This document shows positions 1 through 13,188 of a stretch of 60,000 bases of DNA, piece by piece. Position numbers and translations under genes: made by a program. Every line of letters begins with the position of its first letter. The stretch's first letter is position 1. The notes beneath the pieces were generated by a model. That model was not told the origin of the DNA. It worked only from the letters and a program-made list of their open reading frames with translations, and searched no databases. This stretch comes from Apostichopus japonicus (lineage: Eukaryota > Echinodermata > Holothuroidea > Aspidochirotida > Stichopodidae). The stretch lies in assembly GCF_037975245.1 (NCBI RefSeq), contig NC_092581.1, positions 4,444,001-4,504,000 of the forward strand. Direction: 5' to 3'.

Positions 1-771
1 GTTATTGAACATGAATGAAATTTATAATGCAATTTAATGTGTATTGACATTACATGACTCACCGTTTGGAAGTATTTTTATTTATATTTGTCTTTAATAA
101 TAGATCAATAAGTTAAAGGGGCATGTTATGTACTTTACCAGTATAGACAAATTAGTTAAATTATTAATTAAGTTAAAGGGGCAACAAGTCATTAAATTGT
201 AAAACCACATATTTTTTACCTGTGCACGGTTTGGTTATTGGAAGGATCGGACATTGCCTTAATTTGAACCGATACTAGGATAGCAGACAATGCTTAAGAA
301 GGGGGTAGGGGTAAGGTGGGGGGTATATTAGTATGGGTTCTTCTTTCTCCAGTTTAAAAATTTCTCGGAACTATCCTTTTAAAAAATGATGGATTTTTAA
401 AGGGGTATTCAGAAGATTTAACATTGAAAAAAAAACATAACGATTAATGTATCAAACACAGAAATCTATATTCTACGCTGTAGTAAAAGAAATTCTCCCG
501 AAACAGTTACAAAAATGGTCCAACTAGACATATACAATATACATTTAGTATAGACTCATTAACCGTAGAAAACCCATTAAATAAGCCAAGGAAAAACGTG
601 CTGATTGCTCAGAGTTTGCAATGGAAATATTTACAACTTTGTGAGGTCACTTCGAAAACGACTCCAAAATGGTTTTTCTTATAGATTTTATGAAACGAAG
701 GTATATATGATCATTTCTCCGTGTAGCTGTCGGAAATTTGGAATCAAAATATTTAATTTGTCTGTTAATAA
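1..771. other. Non-coding flank, no gene seen
   Basis: AT-rich sequence with no open frame that looks coding. A short string (AGTTAAAGGGGCA) occurs twice about 60 bp apart near positions 111 and 171. Nothing else could be supported. Confidence 0.5.
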
Positions 772-1064
772 CAGGCGCGTAGCCAGGAATTTGCCAAGGG
801 AGGGGCGAAACTGTAGATTCGGCATTGCAGACTATCTAAGCGTAGCGCCACCATGGTTGGCGCGAAGCGTACAAGAAAATTTTGGCTGTAAATGCCCCCC
901 AGATCGCCGGAAATGGCACTTCCCATGCCTTGTTAGTTGCATCTTAGCATTTTCTCTTTTGAAAATACTAGCGATATCATAATAACCTTAAAAAATTTTG
1001 TAAAAAATATGCTCAAGGGGGGGGGCGGCCGCCCCCTTCGCCCCCCCCCTTGGCTACGCGCCTG
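772..1064. mobile_element. hAT-type MITE, family A (293 bp)
   Basis: The element starts CAGGCGCGTAGCC and ends in the inverted form GGCTACGCGCCTG. It is flanked by a perfect 8-bp direct repeat, GTTAATAA (764-771 and 1065-1072). An 8-bp target duplication with termini beginning CAG is the signature of the hAT superfamily. There is no transposase, so it is non-autonomous. A second member lies at 30191-30467. Its interior (about 855-930) shares a core with the elements at 7769-8439 and 16224-16772, which have different ends. Confidence 0.85.
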
Positions 1065-1072
1065 GTTAATAA

Positions 1073-3477
1073 TGAATCAGTTGACATGTCAACTACATAA
1101 ATATACATTAATATATTATTGATTGCGTCTACACCGAATCATTCTGTTTTTGTCTTATTTTTTTTAATAATTAAAATTTTTACAAATGTGACATTGAGAA
1201 CAAACAAAGCATACTTTGGTGTCGTTAGCAAGACATTTTATGTAGACTATACCTCGAAACCAAATTATATTCATATTCCTATGGTTTTAACCTTGTCTCA
1301 TTGTAACGCTGAAGTCTCGGGCTATTTTGATCGTTGGTAATTCTTTTAATCAGTTCTGTTTTCTTCCGTCCTTGCTTTAATTTACAGATTAAAACAATTC
1401 TTCAGATTAAATATATGTTTTGTTCAATAATGTAAACTGTGTCAATATATCATATTATACAAAAAATGTGAAAAGTTGGTTGTGACGTAAACTGAATGAT
1501 TTATTTTGATGGCACAAATATATAAAACATGAAAGATGATTGTACAGACCAATCCCGTTTTATTTTTTTAATTTTTTTTTTTGGCAAAGCTTGAAAGCAG
1601 TGTTCATGGTTTCCCTCAGTGTTATAGAATCATGCTATGAAGATATATACAACATTGCAAAAAAAAGTTACGTGCAAATGACTTCAGATGTGGAGAGCCA
1701 AATATCTCAATTCCCTCCGATTTAGGTAGGGGTATGAAAAATCAAGGAAGGGTGTCCTGGCTCGAAGAGGTGGCTTAAATCTTCCCTGACTGAGTGTAAA
1801 AACTCCTCCCTCGACTGAACGTTTCTCCTCGACTGACGATGGAGCTTGCCTCTCCCCTCCCCCTCCCTTCCCCTTCCCCCTCCCCTCCCCCTTGAAGTTA
1901 TCAAACAAGGAAACGTTTGTAAGATTATTTAAGCAAGGAAATAACAAGTTTTTCGATTTAATGATTCCAAACGATTAAAACAGAGTTCATGGTTTCTTTT
2001 CATTGCAATCGACTCAATTAAACTTATCAGTCTCTTTGTTACCAACTTTTATCGGATATAGCTTTCTAAAGACAGACGTCGCTGACAAAATCCAAATGTG
2101 TCATATTACATAATTCGGAGAATTAATAGCTGTATTATCAAATATATATTGTATAGTTTATAATATGTGACAACCGTTGGGATATAAATAACTTTGAATA
2201 ATATAGCAGATTATCTCTTTAAAAGAAAAATATCTTAATCATTATTATTCCACTTCATTAAATCTCGTTATGGTCTTCTAGGTTTATGCATTTTCTGAAG
2301 TTAACACAATCATTTACAATTTGCATTAATTCACCGTAAAGTAATATTACCGACGCAACCATGTGACGTAACCATATAGAAATTATGAACCACTTTCTTT
2401 TTTTATTTAATCTTTAAAATAGATGCTTATTAAATTCTGATATTACATTAAAATATACTTAATTTTCATTCCGTGCCGTTACATTACATTTTACTTTTAT
2501 TTATTTTATTTGCTTCGTTTTTCATCTTTTCAGTCGTTCGTCTATAATTCAAACCGAAAGGTTTTTTTTTTAAAATTTTTTTAAGCAAAGTCTATGAATC
2601 GATATCTCCGCTTCCCATCTGCGCAAGATTTGCAAATTTCAATTTAAAGGTCAGCAATATTCCATTAAACGATTTTTCTGTTATTTTTTTTTTTTTTGAG
2701 GTGGGGGGGGGGGAGGCGATTAAAAAAAAGCCCCGTATTCTGTACATTAATTTTGAAAGAGGAAAGAAACTGAACGAGGGCTAAGTTTGGACATAAAAAC
2801 GGACGAATCACATATCTAGGTGCATACTTTTTATAGTGGTACATTTTGTCGTTTTGCGTAATAGATTAATACATAGAGTAATACACGCGTCCAACGGGTA
2901 CGTGCGCAGACGTAAGAACGAGGAAACTCAAGTTTTTCGAAACCTGATAACCGTCCGAAGAATTAACCGGTGAGCCGGTTTTGCCTTGAAAAGAAAAACT
3001 CATACATTTAATGAGTTAATCCCATTTTTAACGGGAAAGTACATAGTTTGTTCTTGTTTTACATACTATTTTTACTATTGATTTTCCAGGCCCGACCCCG
3101 CCTCCGCCCTCGTCCCCGCCCCCGCCCCCCGCCCCCGTCCCCGCCCCTAGTGGATGACCACTATAACGTCCTATGAGTGTTCAACAGTCTTTTTATGAAG
3201 TTACAATCTTGATAAATTTTCTTATTCGTATTTGCATGTGCATGGCGCGATGAAACATTCGAATAGCTATAATAGTTAAAGATAATCAGTCTCCTTCAGT
3301 ATATTGTTTCACGTTTCATTGTTGTTGTTGTTGTTGTTGTTTTTGTAAGTTTTTCTTGCTAAGGTTTATTTTTCTTCCGAATTCAATTTTTCTTATGGTC
3401 TCTAGCTTGATAAGCAATTTGTTTTCTTAGTGTCTATTATATGTACTTGGTAAGGTAATCTTTATGTGCACTCGATA
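1073..3477. other. Intergenic, no gene seen; pyrimidine-rich tracts
   Basis: No coding sequence could be supported. It contains a C/T-only tract at about 1849-1892, a T-run next to a G-run near 2685-2712, a (CCCCGCC/CCCCGT)-type tract at about 3093-3148 that is G-quadruplex-prone on the minus strand, and a short TTG microsatellite at about 3320-3341. Confidence 0.5.
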
Positions 3478-3759
3478 CACACAGAGAACACAGTCTACTG
3501 TAAATTTTAAAGTTTTGTACCAAAGTAAAATCTGGATAGTGCTATAAATCGGTAGCAAGTGCTATACGGATTACAGTAAGAACTGAGAATATGTGAAATT
3601 CAACAAGTCCAGTTGTTGGCATTTGTTGGGATTTACACATATCCTCAGTTCTTACTGTAAACCTAATAGCACATGCTAACGATTTGTCAGCACAATCCAG
3701 TGTTTACTGTGGTACAAAACTTTCAGATTTACAGTATAGTATACTGTTATCTCTGTGTG
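3478..3759. mobile_element. Snap-back palindromic MITE-like element (282 bp)
   Basis: The sequence is a long imperfect inverted repeat. It opens CACACAGAGA and closes TCTCTGTGTG. Further in, stretches such as TTACAGTAAGAACTGAG (left arm) are answered by CTCAGTTCTTACTGTAA (right arm). The arms are roughly 125 bp with a loop of about 30 bp near 3600-3630. No open frame is present. A clear target duplication was not seen, so the superfamily is unknown. Confidence 0.75.
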
Positions 3760-3857
3760 AATACGTTGCTATGTTACTTGATGTGATGTTTGTTTTAAAA
3801 AAGCCGAAGGAATACATATTTAGTTAGAGTTTATTTGATTGATATGTGGATCAGTGA

Positions 3858-3970
3858 AGTGTTAGCTCAGTGTTAACAAGGAGTGTAAGCTCAGTGGTTA
3901 ACGCCGGTGCCTTCCAATCATAAGGTCCCCGGTTCGAGTCACTCCAAGATTAATGTATGTCGTCCAGTTG
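3858..3970 (+). mobile_element. tRNA-derived SINE, head only
   Basis: The RNA polymerase III promoter boxes of a tRNA-like head are visible: box A in AGCTCAGTGGTTAACGCC and box B in GGTTCGAGTC, followed by the family's conserved body start (ACTCCAAGATTAATGTATG). The first 20 bp are partly duplicated (AGCTCAGTGTTAAC then AGCTCAGTGGTTAAC). Similarity stops near 3970, so the tail is missing. Same family as copies at 12301, 24473, 27128 and 49426. Confidence 0.8.
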
Positions 3971-5403
3971 CATCTCGTTAAATCTCATCTCAATTCCTAT
4001 TGAAGTTTACACGTCTTATGAAGTCACGATGATTAGTCACGCGAACACTAGCAAGGTTACAAGGCAGATACAGCATGAATAACACGTTTTTTTTTTTTTT
4101 TTGCGATAAATTGTTTCCAAAATAGAGCTTGGTTGCCTAGCAATAAATTGTGACAGTCAAAACACCAAGGGTCGCAAATAAAATCAAAATACGTGTGACT
4201 GTAGTTGCACCATACGCTGACTGGGATATTATTTTTATCATTTTGAAGATTATTTGTACCCTACATACACTCCTTATAAATGGGAGAATTAAGTGGAAAA
4301 ACGGTGGAAGAAAAAAAGGGAAATTGAATCACTCGTGTTTATCCACAAAATGTATTTGAAAAAAATTAAGGCAAGTTTTATCCTTGTTTATTGTTTATAC
4401 ATTAAATACAAAATTATTCGAAATTTAACATTTGCTGGAATGAATCTTTAAGAGCACCTTAAATATGACGTCAGTCTGTCAGTCCGGGCCTTATATGTTT
4501 ATTCATTGGTTTATGATAAATCATTTTAATACCTTCTATACAGTAGGCTACAATGTATGTCATACCGCACCTTGGGGAAGAACATACATAAAGGCTGTCA
4601 AAACATCCTAATAGCTTTAAAATAACAAGCGACGTGCGGTGACTTGGATGTGTTTTGTGTCCTTGTTTTTGTTTCTATGAAAAGAATTATTTATTGTGAA
4701 TCGCGAAAAACAACTGGATGTTTGAAATTTAAACTATATTGGCTTCTTCGAATCACATGTCTGTATTTTGTTCTAAAAATTGTTTATATCACATTTTTAC
4801 CAAAAGACGAAAGAGTCAGGGCTTTCCACAGACAGACTTATTGAGAAACTTCCTTCCAAAATTTCGATCAATCTACTTCAAAATTTCTTCTGTCCTTGAG
4901 AAATCTTCGTTTTATCTGCTTTTAAATTTCATAATATCCATAGTTGCAATAATGTTTATCGCCGTATAACTCAGTATCAATTTTACGAAGTAGAATGAAT
5001 GACTTAACCCCAAATAAATGATTATAAAGGTAATTCGATTTTCCTCTTTAGCAAAATACTGTATATCGTTGACTGAAGAGATGGGTGAAGGCCACTGTAT
5101 ATCGATGTATTCTCTAAGCAGGAAAGAGATTTTATAATAGACACTGCAGGAAATCAGCTTACTTGTCCGTAAACCATGGATTAAGAAACCATATGATGAT
5201 TTATTCGATGTTATTATGGAGAGCTTTAACGGAGCTGAGATGTGTGAGCTAGTAGACACCCCCCCTCCCTCAAAAAAAATAAATACAGCAAGCATAAAAT
5301 TGGCCTGTACAGAGATGGCGGCGGATCAAAAATAATCCGATTATCGAAAACGTCTGTCTGCTAATCTAACAGAGCTCATACACACACACACGCACACACA
5401 CAC
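3971..5403. other. Intergenic, no gene seen
   Basis: Short open frames occur (for example 4644-4844 on + and 4912-5295 on -), but none has a recognisable domain or plausible codon use. A T-run lies near 4087-4102. A (CA)n tract at 5383-5406 leads into the AT array. Confidence 0.5.
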
Positions 5404-5966
<563 letters not shown>

Positions 5967-6849
5967 TCAAAGATAAAATTTCCAGAAAAATTTAGAATAC
6001 TTGTGCAGATTGTGAAGTGCATGGATGTTTGTTCATTCTTCTAACAAGTCAGGTACTGCGAGAAGAACTGTTTTCAATTATATTGTTATCTGTATAATAT
6101 ATCAAGTCATGTTTCAAGAACACTAAAGACTTAAAGAGTCGAGCACCTCTTGATTTTATTTGCCATTCAGTGAAGCGTTGACGATGTGTTTCAAATTATT
6201 ATCACCATATCTTCGTTGCCATTACGTTTCTCTATTGCAATCATGCACTTGACTTTGCTGTGAACCCCAGCTTTTTGTAACTCTTTTGGGCTATATAGGG
6301 AAATAATGTATGCTTCATGGTGTAGGTTTTCGTCGATCTTGTGATACGGAGTTTAGTATATAAATCAATAGTGAAATAACAGACTCACCAAAGCTAAAAC
6401 TGACTCTATATCTGTATCATGCAACTCCATGATTTTTTTTATGTCAACTCAAAATAGAATGTTACTATACTATATTAATTGTATTGATTCAAACAAGATT
6501 GATTCAAAAGTATAAGCCTACATTGAGCGTTTCAAGTCCATTATTCAATAGATCTGTACTTGCATAAATTAGGCTGCTGTAATTCATACCGTATGCAATC
6601 AAACGGATGCAAATTATGACGCTAGGCTTGATAAATGATGCATTAAGATATATATAGGGGTTATATTCAGAGTAACACCGTCTTAGTCTCCCTTAAGTCA
6701 AACTAAACGGATTAACTCGCGAAATGTAAACACTTCCTTTTGGTTTCAGGAAAGGATGATTGCAAAGTCGGCAATGACTGTAACATTTTGGAGACTGATG
6801 ACCTTTGACATTTGAGTTTCACCAGAAAAGGTATATGTTTTGTTCATCT
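5967..6849. other. Intergenic, no gene seen
   Basis: No coding sequence, RNA gene or repeat structure could be supported in this AT-rich stretch. Confidence 0.4.
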
Positions 6850-7440
6850 TGCAAACAATGATCCAAAGGCTATGACAATGACCCATAGGCAATGACACAA
6901 AGAAAATGACAATGACACACAGACAATGACAATTACAAAAAGACAATGACAATGACAGACATGTCAATGACACAAAGGCCGTGTCCCATAGACAATGACA
7001 CAAAGACAATGACACGGATCCTTAGACAAAGACAATGACAAAAAGACAATGACACAAATACAATGACACAAACAAGACAAAGACAATGACACAAACAATG
7101 ACAAAGACAATGACTCATAGACAATGATACACAGACAATGACAATTAAAAAAAGACAATGGCAATGACAGACATGTCAATTACACAAAGACAAAGACCCA
7201 TAGACAATGACACAAAGACAATGACACTGAACGTTAGACAAAGACAGTGACAAAACGCCAATGACACAAAGACAATGACACAAAGACATGACACAAAGAC
7301 ATGACACAAAGACAATGACACAAACAATGACAAAGACAATGACACAAACAATGACAAAGACAATGACCAAATGACACACAGGACAATGACAATGACAATG
7401 CAGCAAAGATAATGACAAAAGAGACACAAACCCAATTATC
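6850..7440. repeat. ACAATGACA minisatellite with higher-order repeat
   Basis: The stretch consists of variants of AGACAATGACACAAAGACAA. A longer unit is superimposed: the ordered run 'cagacaatgacaatta', 'gacagacatgtcaa', 'cccatagacaatg' occurs near 6919-7010 and again near 7133-7210, about 215-220 bp apart. Cys/His/Leu-rich minus-strand open frames across it are repeat translations, not genes. Confidence 0.9.
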
Positions 7441-7768
7441 ATCATTTATCTATTTGATATAGAGATGATATGGACTAAAAACTTGTTACAACAAAAAATG
7501 AAAATCCTTCCTTCTCTTTTCCATTTGGATGATATCACAGGTTAATTTTCCTGCACATACAAGACTGACGACTTGAACAAGTCTAACTATGATATCAACA
7601 AGCTTCGTTACGTGAATTAGTTATAATTCACTGCTAATATATGTGATTATGGCTGATAGATTATGGCTGATAATTTGAACAGAAAAAACAAAAACAAAGA
7701 GAAAGTCGAAGGTTCCAGCAGATCCTGTTGTGACATACACGTTGTACTATAAATGACAACCCTGCAGA

Positions 7769-8439
7769 CAAGGGCGGCGGAACCGGGGGGCACAGGGGGC
7801 ACGTGCCCCCCCCACTTTTCCTCAGGTTAAAAATGTGCCCTTTTTCTACATAAAAATTGAGGTGTCTCAAGTTAGCAAGAGGCCAGGGAACCAGAATTAA
7901 CACTCGGGAAGGGCCGTTTCCGGCCATCTGAGGGGTTTGAGGGGTTTGTAAAACCAAAAATTTCTTGTACGCTCCGCGCCAACCGACGGTGGCGCGGAGC
8001 GTCAGATAGTCGTGCATACAACTTTGCAAATCCTGGCTACGCCCCTGACTTTTAATGAATTTCTGTGGGTCAAACTCAAAGCTATTTCGAATGGAAAAAA
8101 AAATTGTTAAGATATTAACAAGAAATAAACTCTAATTCGGAAGATTCCTACATTAGCAACTAGCATGATTTCACCTCATCTTGTCTCAATAGAAAACTTG
8201 TTCCTTGTTTCCCAATTTGCACATTGGATATTGCAGTGCTAGTATGCATATTTTCCTTGAGGGGGGGGGGGGGGGGGCGTTGATGGAGTGATGTGTATAC
8301 GCAAATAAGATAATACAATAAGAGTTATAAAGGGTACTAAATATAAGGCTACATCAGTCCAATCGAATTTCTGCAAAGTGCCCTTTGATGTCGGTGCCCC
8401 CCCCCCCCCCCCAGATTAAAAGTGCTTCCGCCGCCCTTG
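7769..8439. mobile_element. hAT-type non-autonomous element, family B (671 bp)
   Basis: Termini are CAAGGGCGGCGGAA and its inverse TTCCGCCGCCCTTG. The element is flanked by a perfect 8-bp direct repeat, CCTGCAGA (7761-7768 and 8440-8447). No transposase frame is present. Inside, about 7905-8000 carries in reverse the core seen in family A (TTTCTTGTACGCT and CGCGCCAACC). G and C homopolymers lie at about 8262-8278 and 8397-8412. Confidence 0.85.
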
Positions 8440-8447
8440 CCTGCAGA

Positions 8448-9467
8448 CACGACTTTAAACTTGAGTTCGCGTCTCGTCCTTTAAGACATTCATAAATAGC
8501 CTGTTTATTGGCACTGTCAAAACGCTCATCCTTGAACTGTACTATTTATTAAAAGGTTATAGTGAGCAGTCCAGTGTGATAAATTGATGAGTCGCATGGA
8601 TGCAACACTATCTATACTCGCTAAGTACTTCAGTTATGGAGTGCTCGTGCTTTCATCACAAAACTTAAAAGAGTTTTTCCTCGCGTGATTTATCAATTTC
8701 CTCTCTAAATTTCATCAAGAATTCAAGGAGTGAAAATAAAGAAAGAAGACACGTTTAACTGCGTGTGATCTTGTAGCATATATTGCCCCAATAGTTTCCC
8801 CTTAGATTTGATTTTCTGACTTTGTCTATATTTAACCTCTATTTTATGTTCAAAAGGCTCAGCAGAAACAGAAAACACACCCGTCTACTTTGCATTGAAA
8901 ACAACAACTTGTAGATTTTAATAATTAGGTCAACTTTTTTTCTCAGTTTTCAAAATCTATAATATATTGGTCACATCGTTACTTTTTAATTTTTATTTCA
9001 TTTTACCTTTATTTTGAGAGGGTTACTCGGTTTAGCCGAGGCTGAGCTTCTTGAGCCACTTGAAAATAAATTCAATAATAAATTTAAATCACGGTAAGAA
9101 CCAACACGTAAAAAGATTTTAAAAGAATTAAGTAGATCGCCTTAAAAGTAAACGAATACTGAATGGCAAACGAATACAAAGAGCTCGATATAAAACTATA
9201 AATTATCGTTTTGGAGGACATAAATCATTTAGAGTCATTTCAGAGATAACGCAGCGATCATATGTGTAGGGATTATCTCTATGTTTGACAGGGTATCATT
9301 GACCAGGGTAATATTGTGATGCGCCTCATGAGCACCGTTATCGGTGGATATGTTTGCGCTTTATAAATCCGCAATATTATTATTATTATTATTATCCATG
9401 AAAGGCACAAAGAAAACGTTGACCCCACTGAGAAGACAGTTTTACTTGAAATTACCGGACGATATCT
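8448..9467. other. Intergenic, no gene seen
   Basis: No gene could be supported. A short ATT microsatellite sits at about 9374-9396 behind GCGCTTTATAAATCCGCAAT, which looks like the 3' end of a dispersed repeat. Confidence 0.45.
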
Positions 9468-10145
9468 TTTTGTCAAAATAGCTCCCGATTTTCAAATATT
9501 GTTGACGGCGTCTCCTTGCCATTTTCTATCAATCATGTGATCAAAACATGTATTCCCGAATGCACTTAACGACTTTAATAATTACGTCGCCTTCTCATCT
9601 AAAAAATAATAGCATCTTAAGGGTAGTAAAAAGTTCTTTCACCTCGGACTTCAAAGGAAGCTGATGTATTAGCACGATTGCTGAAAATGTAGTTCTACAT
9701 TTTTAACTTTAGGCCTTGAATACTATAAATTCTTAAAGCATTTTGCAATGCAAATATTGGTTATCTGTTGTAAATGCATCTCCGGGCAGCAGCAGAATGA
9801 ATGATGTCACCAAGGCAATTTTTTTTTTAACTTAAAATAAGTTGAATCATCTATATTCAGAAGCCAAAATCTATTTCATTTTTATGTTCCTTTAAAATAT
9901 TTTAATCTAACCTTTTTTTCAGAGGGGAAAAAAATCTGCACAACAAATTCATTTGATGACATTTCTAACTACGGAGAACATTAAACAACCGAGCAAACAT
10001 TCCAAATAAAACAGGTTTTGGGTAAAAAAAAAATGGTATTAATATAGCTTATATAAGTAAAGCTTCTCAAGAAGTTCTACCGAGATGACGTCACAGACCA
10101 CATGACTGTAATGTCAACTGTATCTTGGAGTAAGAGAATGTTTAA

Positions 10146-10502
10146 AGGGTGTGAAGACTCGCGCACAAAGAAACGTCTCATGCCGGTAATCTGACCTCGT
10201 TTCGAATGAGATGTACCAGAAGTGTTAGACACCACCATCGATCCCAGAAAATACACACACAGCTTGCTACCGTCGGTAATTAGACACTAGTGTACACTCA
10301 ATACATACAGCTACGGTCAATACCCACAATACAGTGTACATAGCAGCGATGGACATCTCAGGTCTAGATAAATGATAACAAGGTATCACGTTTCATTACT
10401 GTCTGCATTTTGTAGCGACAAGAAGAAAACTTCACCTGCAAGCAACGGAAAGTTAACTTTTTTCAGAGGGCGGCACGCGGTTTGGGCGGATCGTCATTGC
10501 CT
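10146..10502. mobile_element. TTAA MITE, family T1, copy 1
   Basis: The element starts AGGGTGTGAAGACTCG and ends in an inverted CATTGCCT, with TTAA on the left (10142-10145) and TCAA on the right. The matching position in unit 2 (about 22418) has only GAGAATGTTTAAGTTACAC, an empty site. It is inserted in the region upstream of CRYL1 copy 1 and is in opposite orientation to the copy at 15427. Confidence 0.85.
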
Positions 10503-11057
10503 TCAAGTTAAATGCACTCAACTTTATATATCATGTTAGAAATGGGATAATTAGACAAGCTTTGGCTTACCGTGTTGATTACAGTGTACAAGCCCCCCCC
10601 CCCCCACCAACCCCTTCCCATTGGCTACGGGCTTGCCAAAAACGGTAATGAAGTAAAACAACGTTGATAACTGAAAATGATTGTTCAGTTCTAGGTATAA
10701 TGCCCGAAAATCTGAATAATCATTGTGATAGACACAGTTCTTGAAACACTAAAAATCTGAAAACGTTAAAAATTGCCGTTATGCCTTCAATAAGATAAGT
10801 TCGATGTTATTGCATGGGGGGGGGGGGGGGGCGGTGAAATCTTCATGCAATGTCTCCTATGTGCTTCCGTATATATGTCGAGGTACGGCTGTACTTTAAG
10901 ATCACGCAATCAATCACAGGCATGATGATCAGCTGATAAGGTTACAGCAAGCACTCAATTTTAATTGCTGTTATATTATTAACCCTAATATTTACTGGCG
11001 CTAAGCTAATACTTCCAAGACTGGCTTTTCTGTTCTCAATTAGGCTAAATAGCTAAC

Positions 11058-13157
11058 ATGGCAGAATCTGGAAGCAAAGGCAAGATCGGAATTGTAGGGA
11101 GGTGAGCTGAATTACTCTATGCCGTTAGGCTTTACTACTACTAGCCTACTTGCCAGTAATGGGCTATATGATGACTATAGTTCTAAATGACGCCTACGTA
11201 CCACGACTACAATAAAACAGAAGCCTAAGTTAAGCCTAGTTACTTATTTTAAGCTTACACAGCCCTAGACCCTTAGACTAAGGACATCAGTTGGAATGAT
11301 ACGACGTCTAACGTTAAGCCTAACTTGAACATCAGTAGACACACACACACAAAAACCTTTAGGGTTAGGTCTATAAAGTACCATATCACAAAAATGTGTA
11401 TGTGTGTGTGGGGGGGGGGGGGCAGAGGTTGAATTAAGTCCTGTCTGCCACATTTTAATGTTTAACAGTGCCATTGTGCAGTAGGCTTAGGGCTAGGATA
11501 TCATTTGTTGCTGGTTTAAAGGCATTGAAGACTCGCCCCAAACCGCGTGCGGCCATCTGAAAAAGTTAACTTCCTGTTGCTTGCAATTGACGTTTTGTTT
11601 AGATCGCTTATCCTAAAATAGGATCCACCTCCACATAGGTTTGTGTTTTGTTTTAGTCAACCATGGTAGACTTTGTATAGTATCATCGGAGAATAATAAG
11701 TCTGTCTCTAGTGCCTCTTAGCAGCACAGTGGAATAAGATGCAATAAGTACAGTATGAGATACGTTGTTATGATATCTTAAGAATGTACACCCTCTGGCC
11801 ACTTGTCTGAGTGAATAAATGGATGCCATGTTTTATCTCCAATCTAAAGCTATTCTCCATTGTTATGATTATTAGACTATTCAACTTACACGTTCGAGAT
11901 ATGACAAATTCCATGGTTTTTTGTCGGATTAAATAGGTCAACTGCAATGTTTCAATACTGTGTTTATTTTTGATCACTTCTGTCTTATTCGTAGTGGACT
12001 CATTGGCAAGAGCTGGGCGATGATTTTCGCCAGCGCTGGATATAATGTTGTCATTTATGATATCCTACCATCACAGGTAATTCCTACAATTATTGCTGAA
12101 TATAATGTATGCAATTAAATAGCTACAGACTCCTGTTTCCTGCTGTTCTTGATTTTCGATAAAAATCTTCTTACAATTTATGGAATTGAATGTGTAAATA
12201 TATTCCTTTGTACACAAAGTAAATATTGGTAAACAATTACTGTCAACATATCTGTTAGCTCTCTAAACTAGAAGTGCATCATTATGTATGTATGCATGTA
12301 TTTTAGATCATCCTTCAAGCAGGAACTTGCGAAGAAGCAAGCTGACCGACGTCAGTCTCTTACATCATATTTAACGTCCATGATTATGAATTGTCAATTG
12401 TCAATAACTCTGTAACTAGACGACATACATTAATCTTGGAGTGACTCGAACTGGGGACCTTATGACTGGAAGGCACCGGCGTTAGCCACTGAGCTAACAC
12501 TCCACTGTTAAATTCTCCACTGTATGAATTCTCTACTTAGGTATTGTACTAAAAACAATTGTACTAAGAAGGCATTGTACTAAGAACCCTTTATTAATTT
12601 ATCTCTTTTGTTGTTTATGTTACAGTAGCTCATTACTGTGAAATGTATGATACAAAAAGATTGAATTTCAAGAAAAAGAGAAAGTTAGTATGCCTACTCA
12701 GAGCCAGGGAATAAAGTAGTGTTTCAAATTTTGTGTACGTTACCGTTTTGAAGGCCCTAAACTTTTGAAGATTCAAAAAATGGTACTCATCTGTTCACAT
12801 GTATAGCCGTTTGCCCATTTTGAATAACACTTTGTGATGCAATACCAAATAAAATTATTGCCTTTTCTTTAAATTTTGTAGGTCAAAGATGCTCTGGCAT
12901 CAGTCAAGACCCAGTTAAAGGACTTGAACAAGTCTGGCATGTTGAGAGGTTCATTATCAGCAGATGAACAAGTTTCTCTTATCTCTGGATGCAGTAATCT
13001 ACACGATACAGTGAAAGATGCAATATACGTTCAGGTTTGTGTAAACACAATGTTTCAGAGATGCTAACCAGTACGATTTAATCATATTTGTTACTATGAA
13101 AGAAGTGAAATACGATAATACGATATTGCCTCTTGAAAATACAATTTTTCATCTTTC

Positions 13158-13188
<31 letters not shown>

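Noticed and set aside
3880-3951. Possible functional tRNA gene
   Set aside because: The A and B boxes are good, but the same sequence recurs with a common non-tRNA body at four other places, so it is a SINE head.
6850-7440. CRISPR-like array
   Set aside because: The repeated words are not separated by unique spacers, and this is a eukaryotic genome.
6746-7445. Cys/His/Leu-rich minus-strand open frames resembling short metal-binding peptides
   Set aside because: They are translations of the ACAATGACA minisatellite in several overlapping frames, with no independent evidence of coding.
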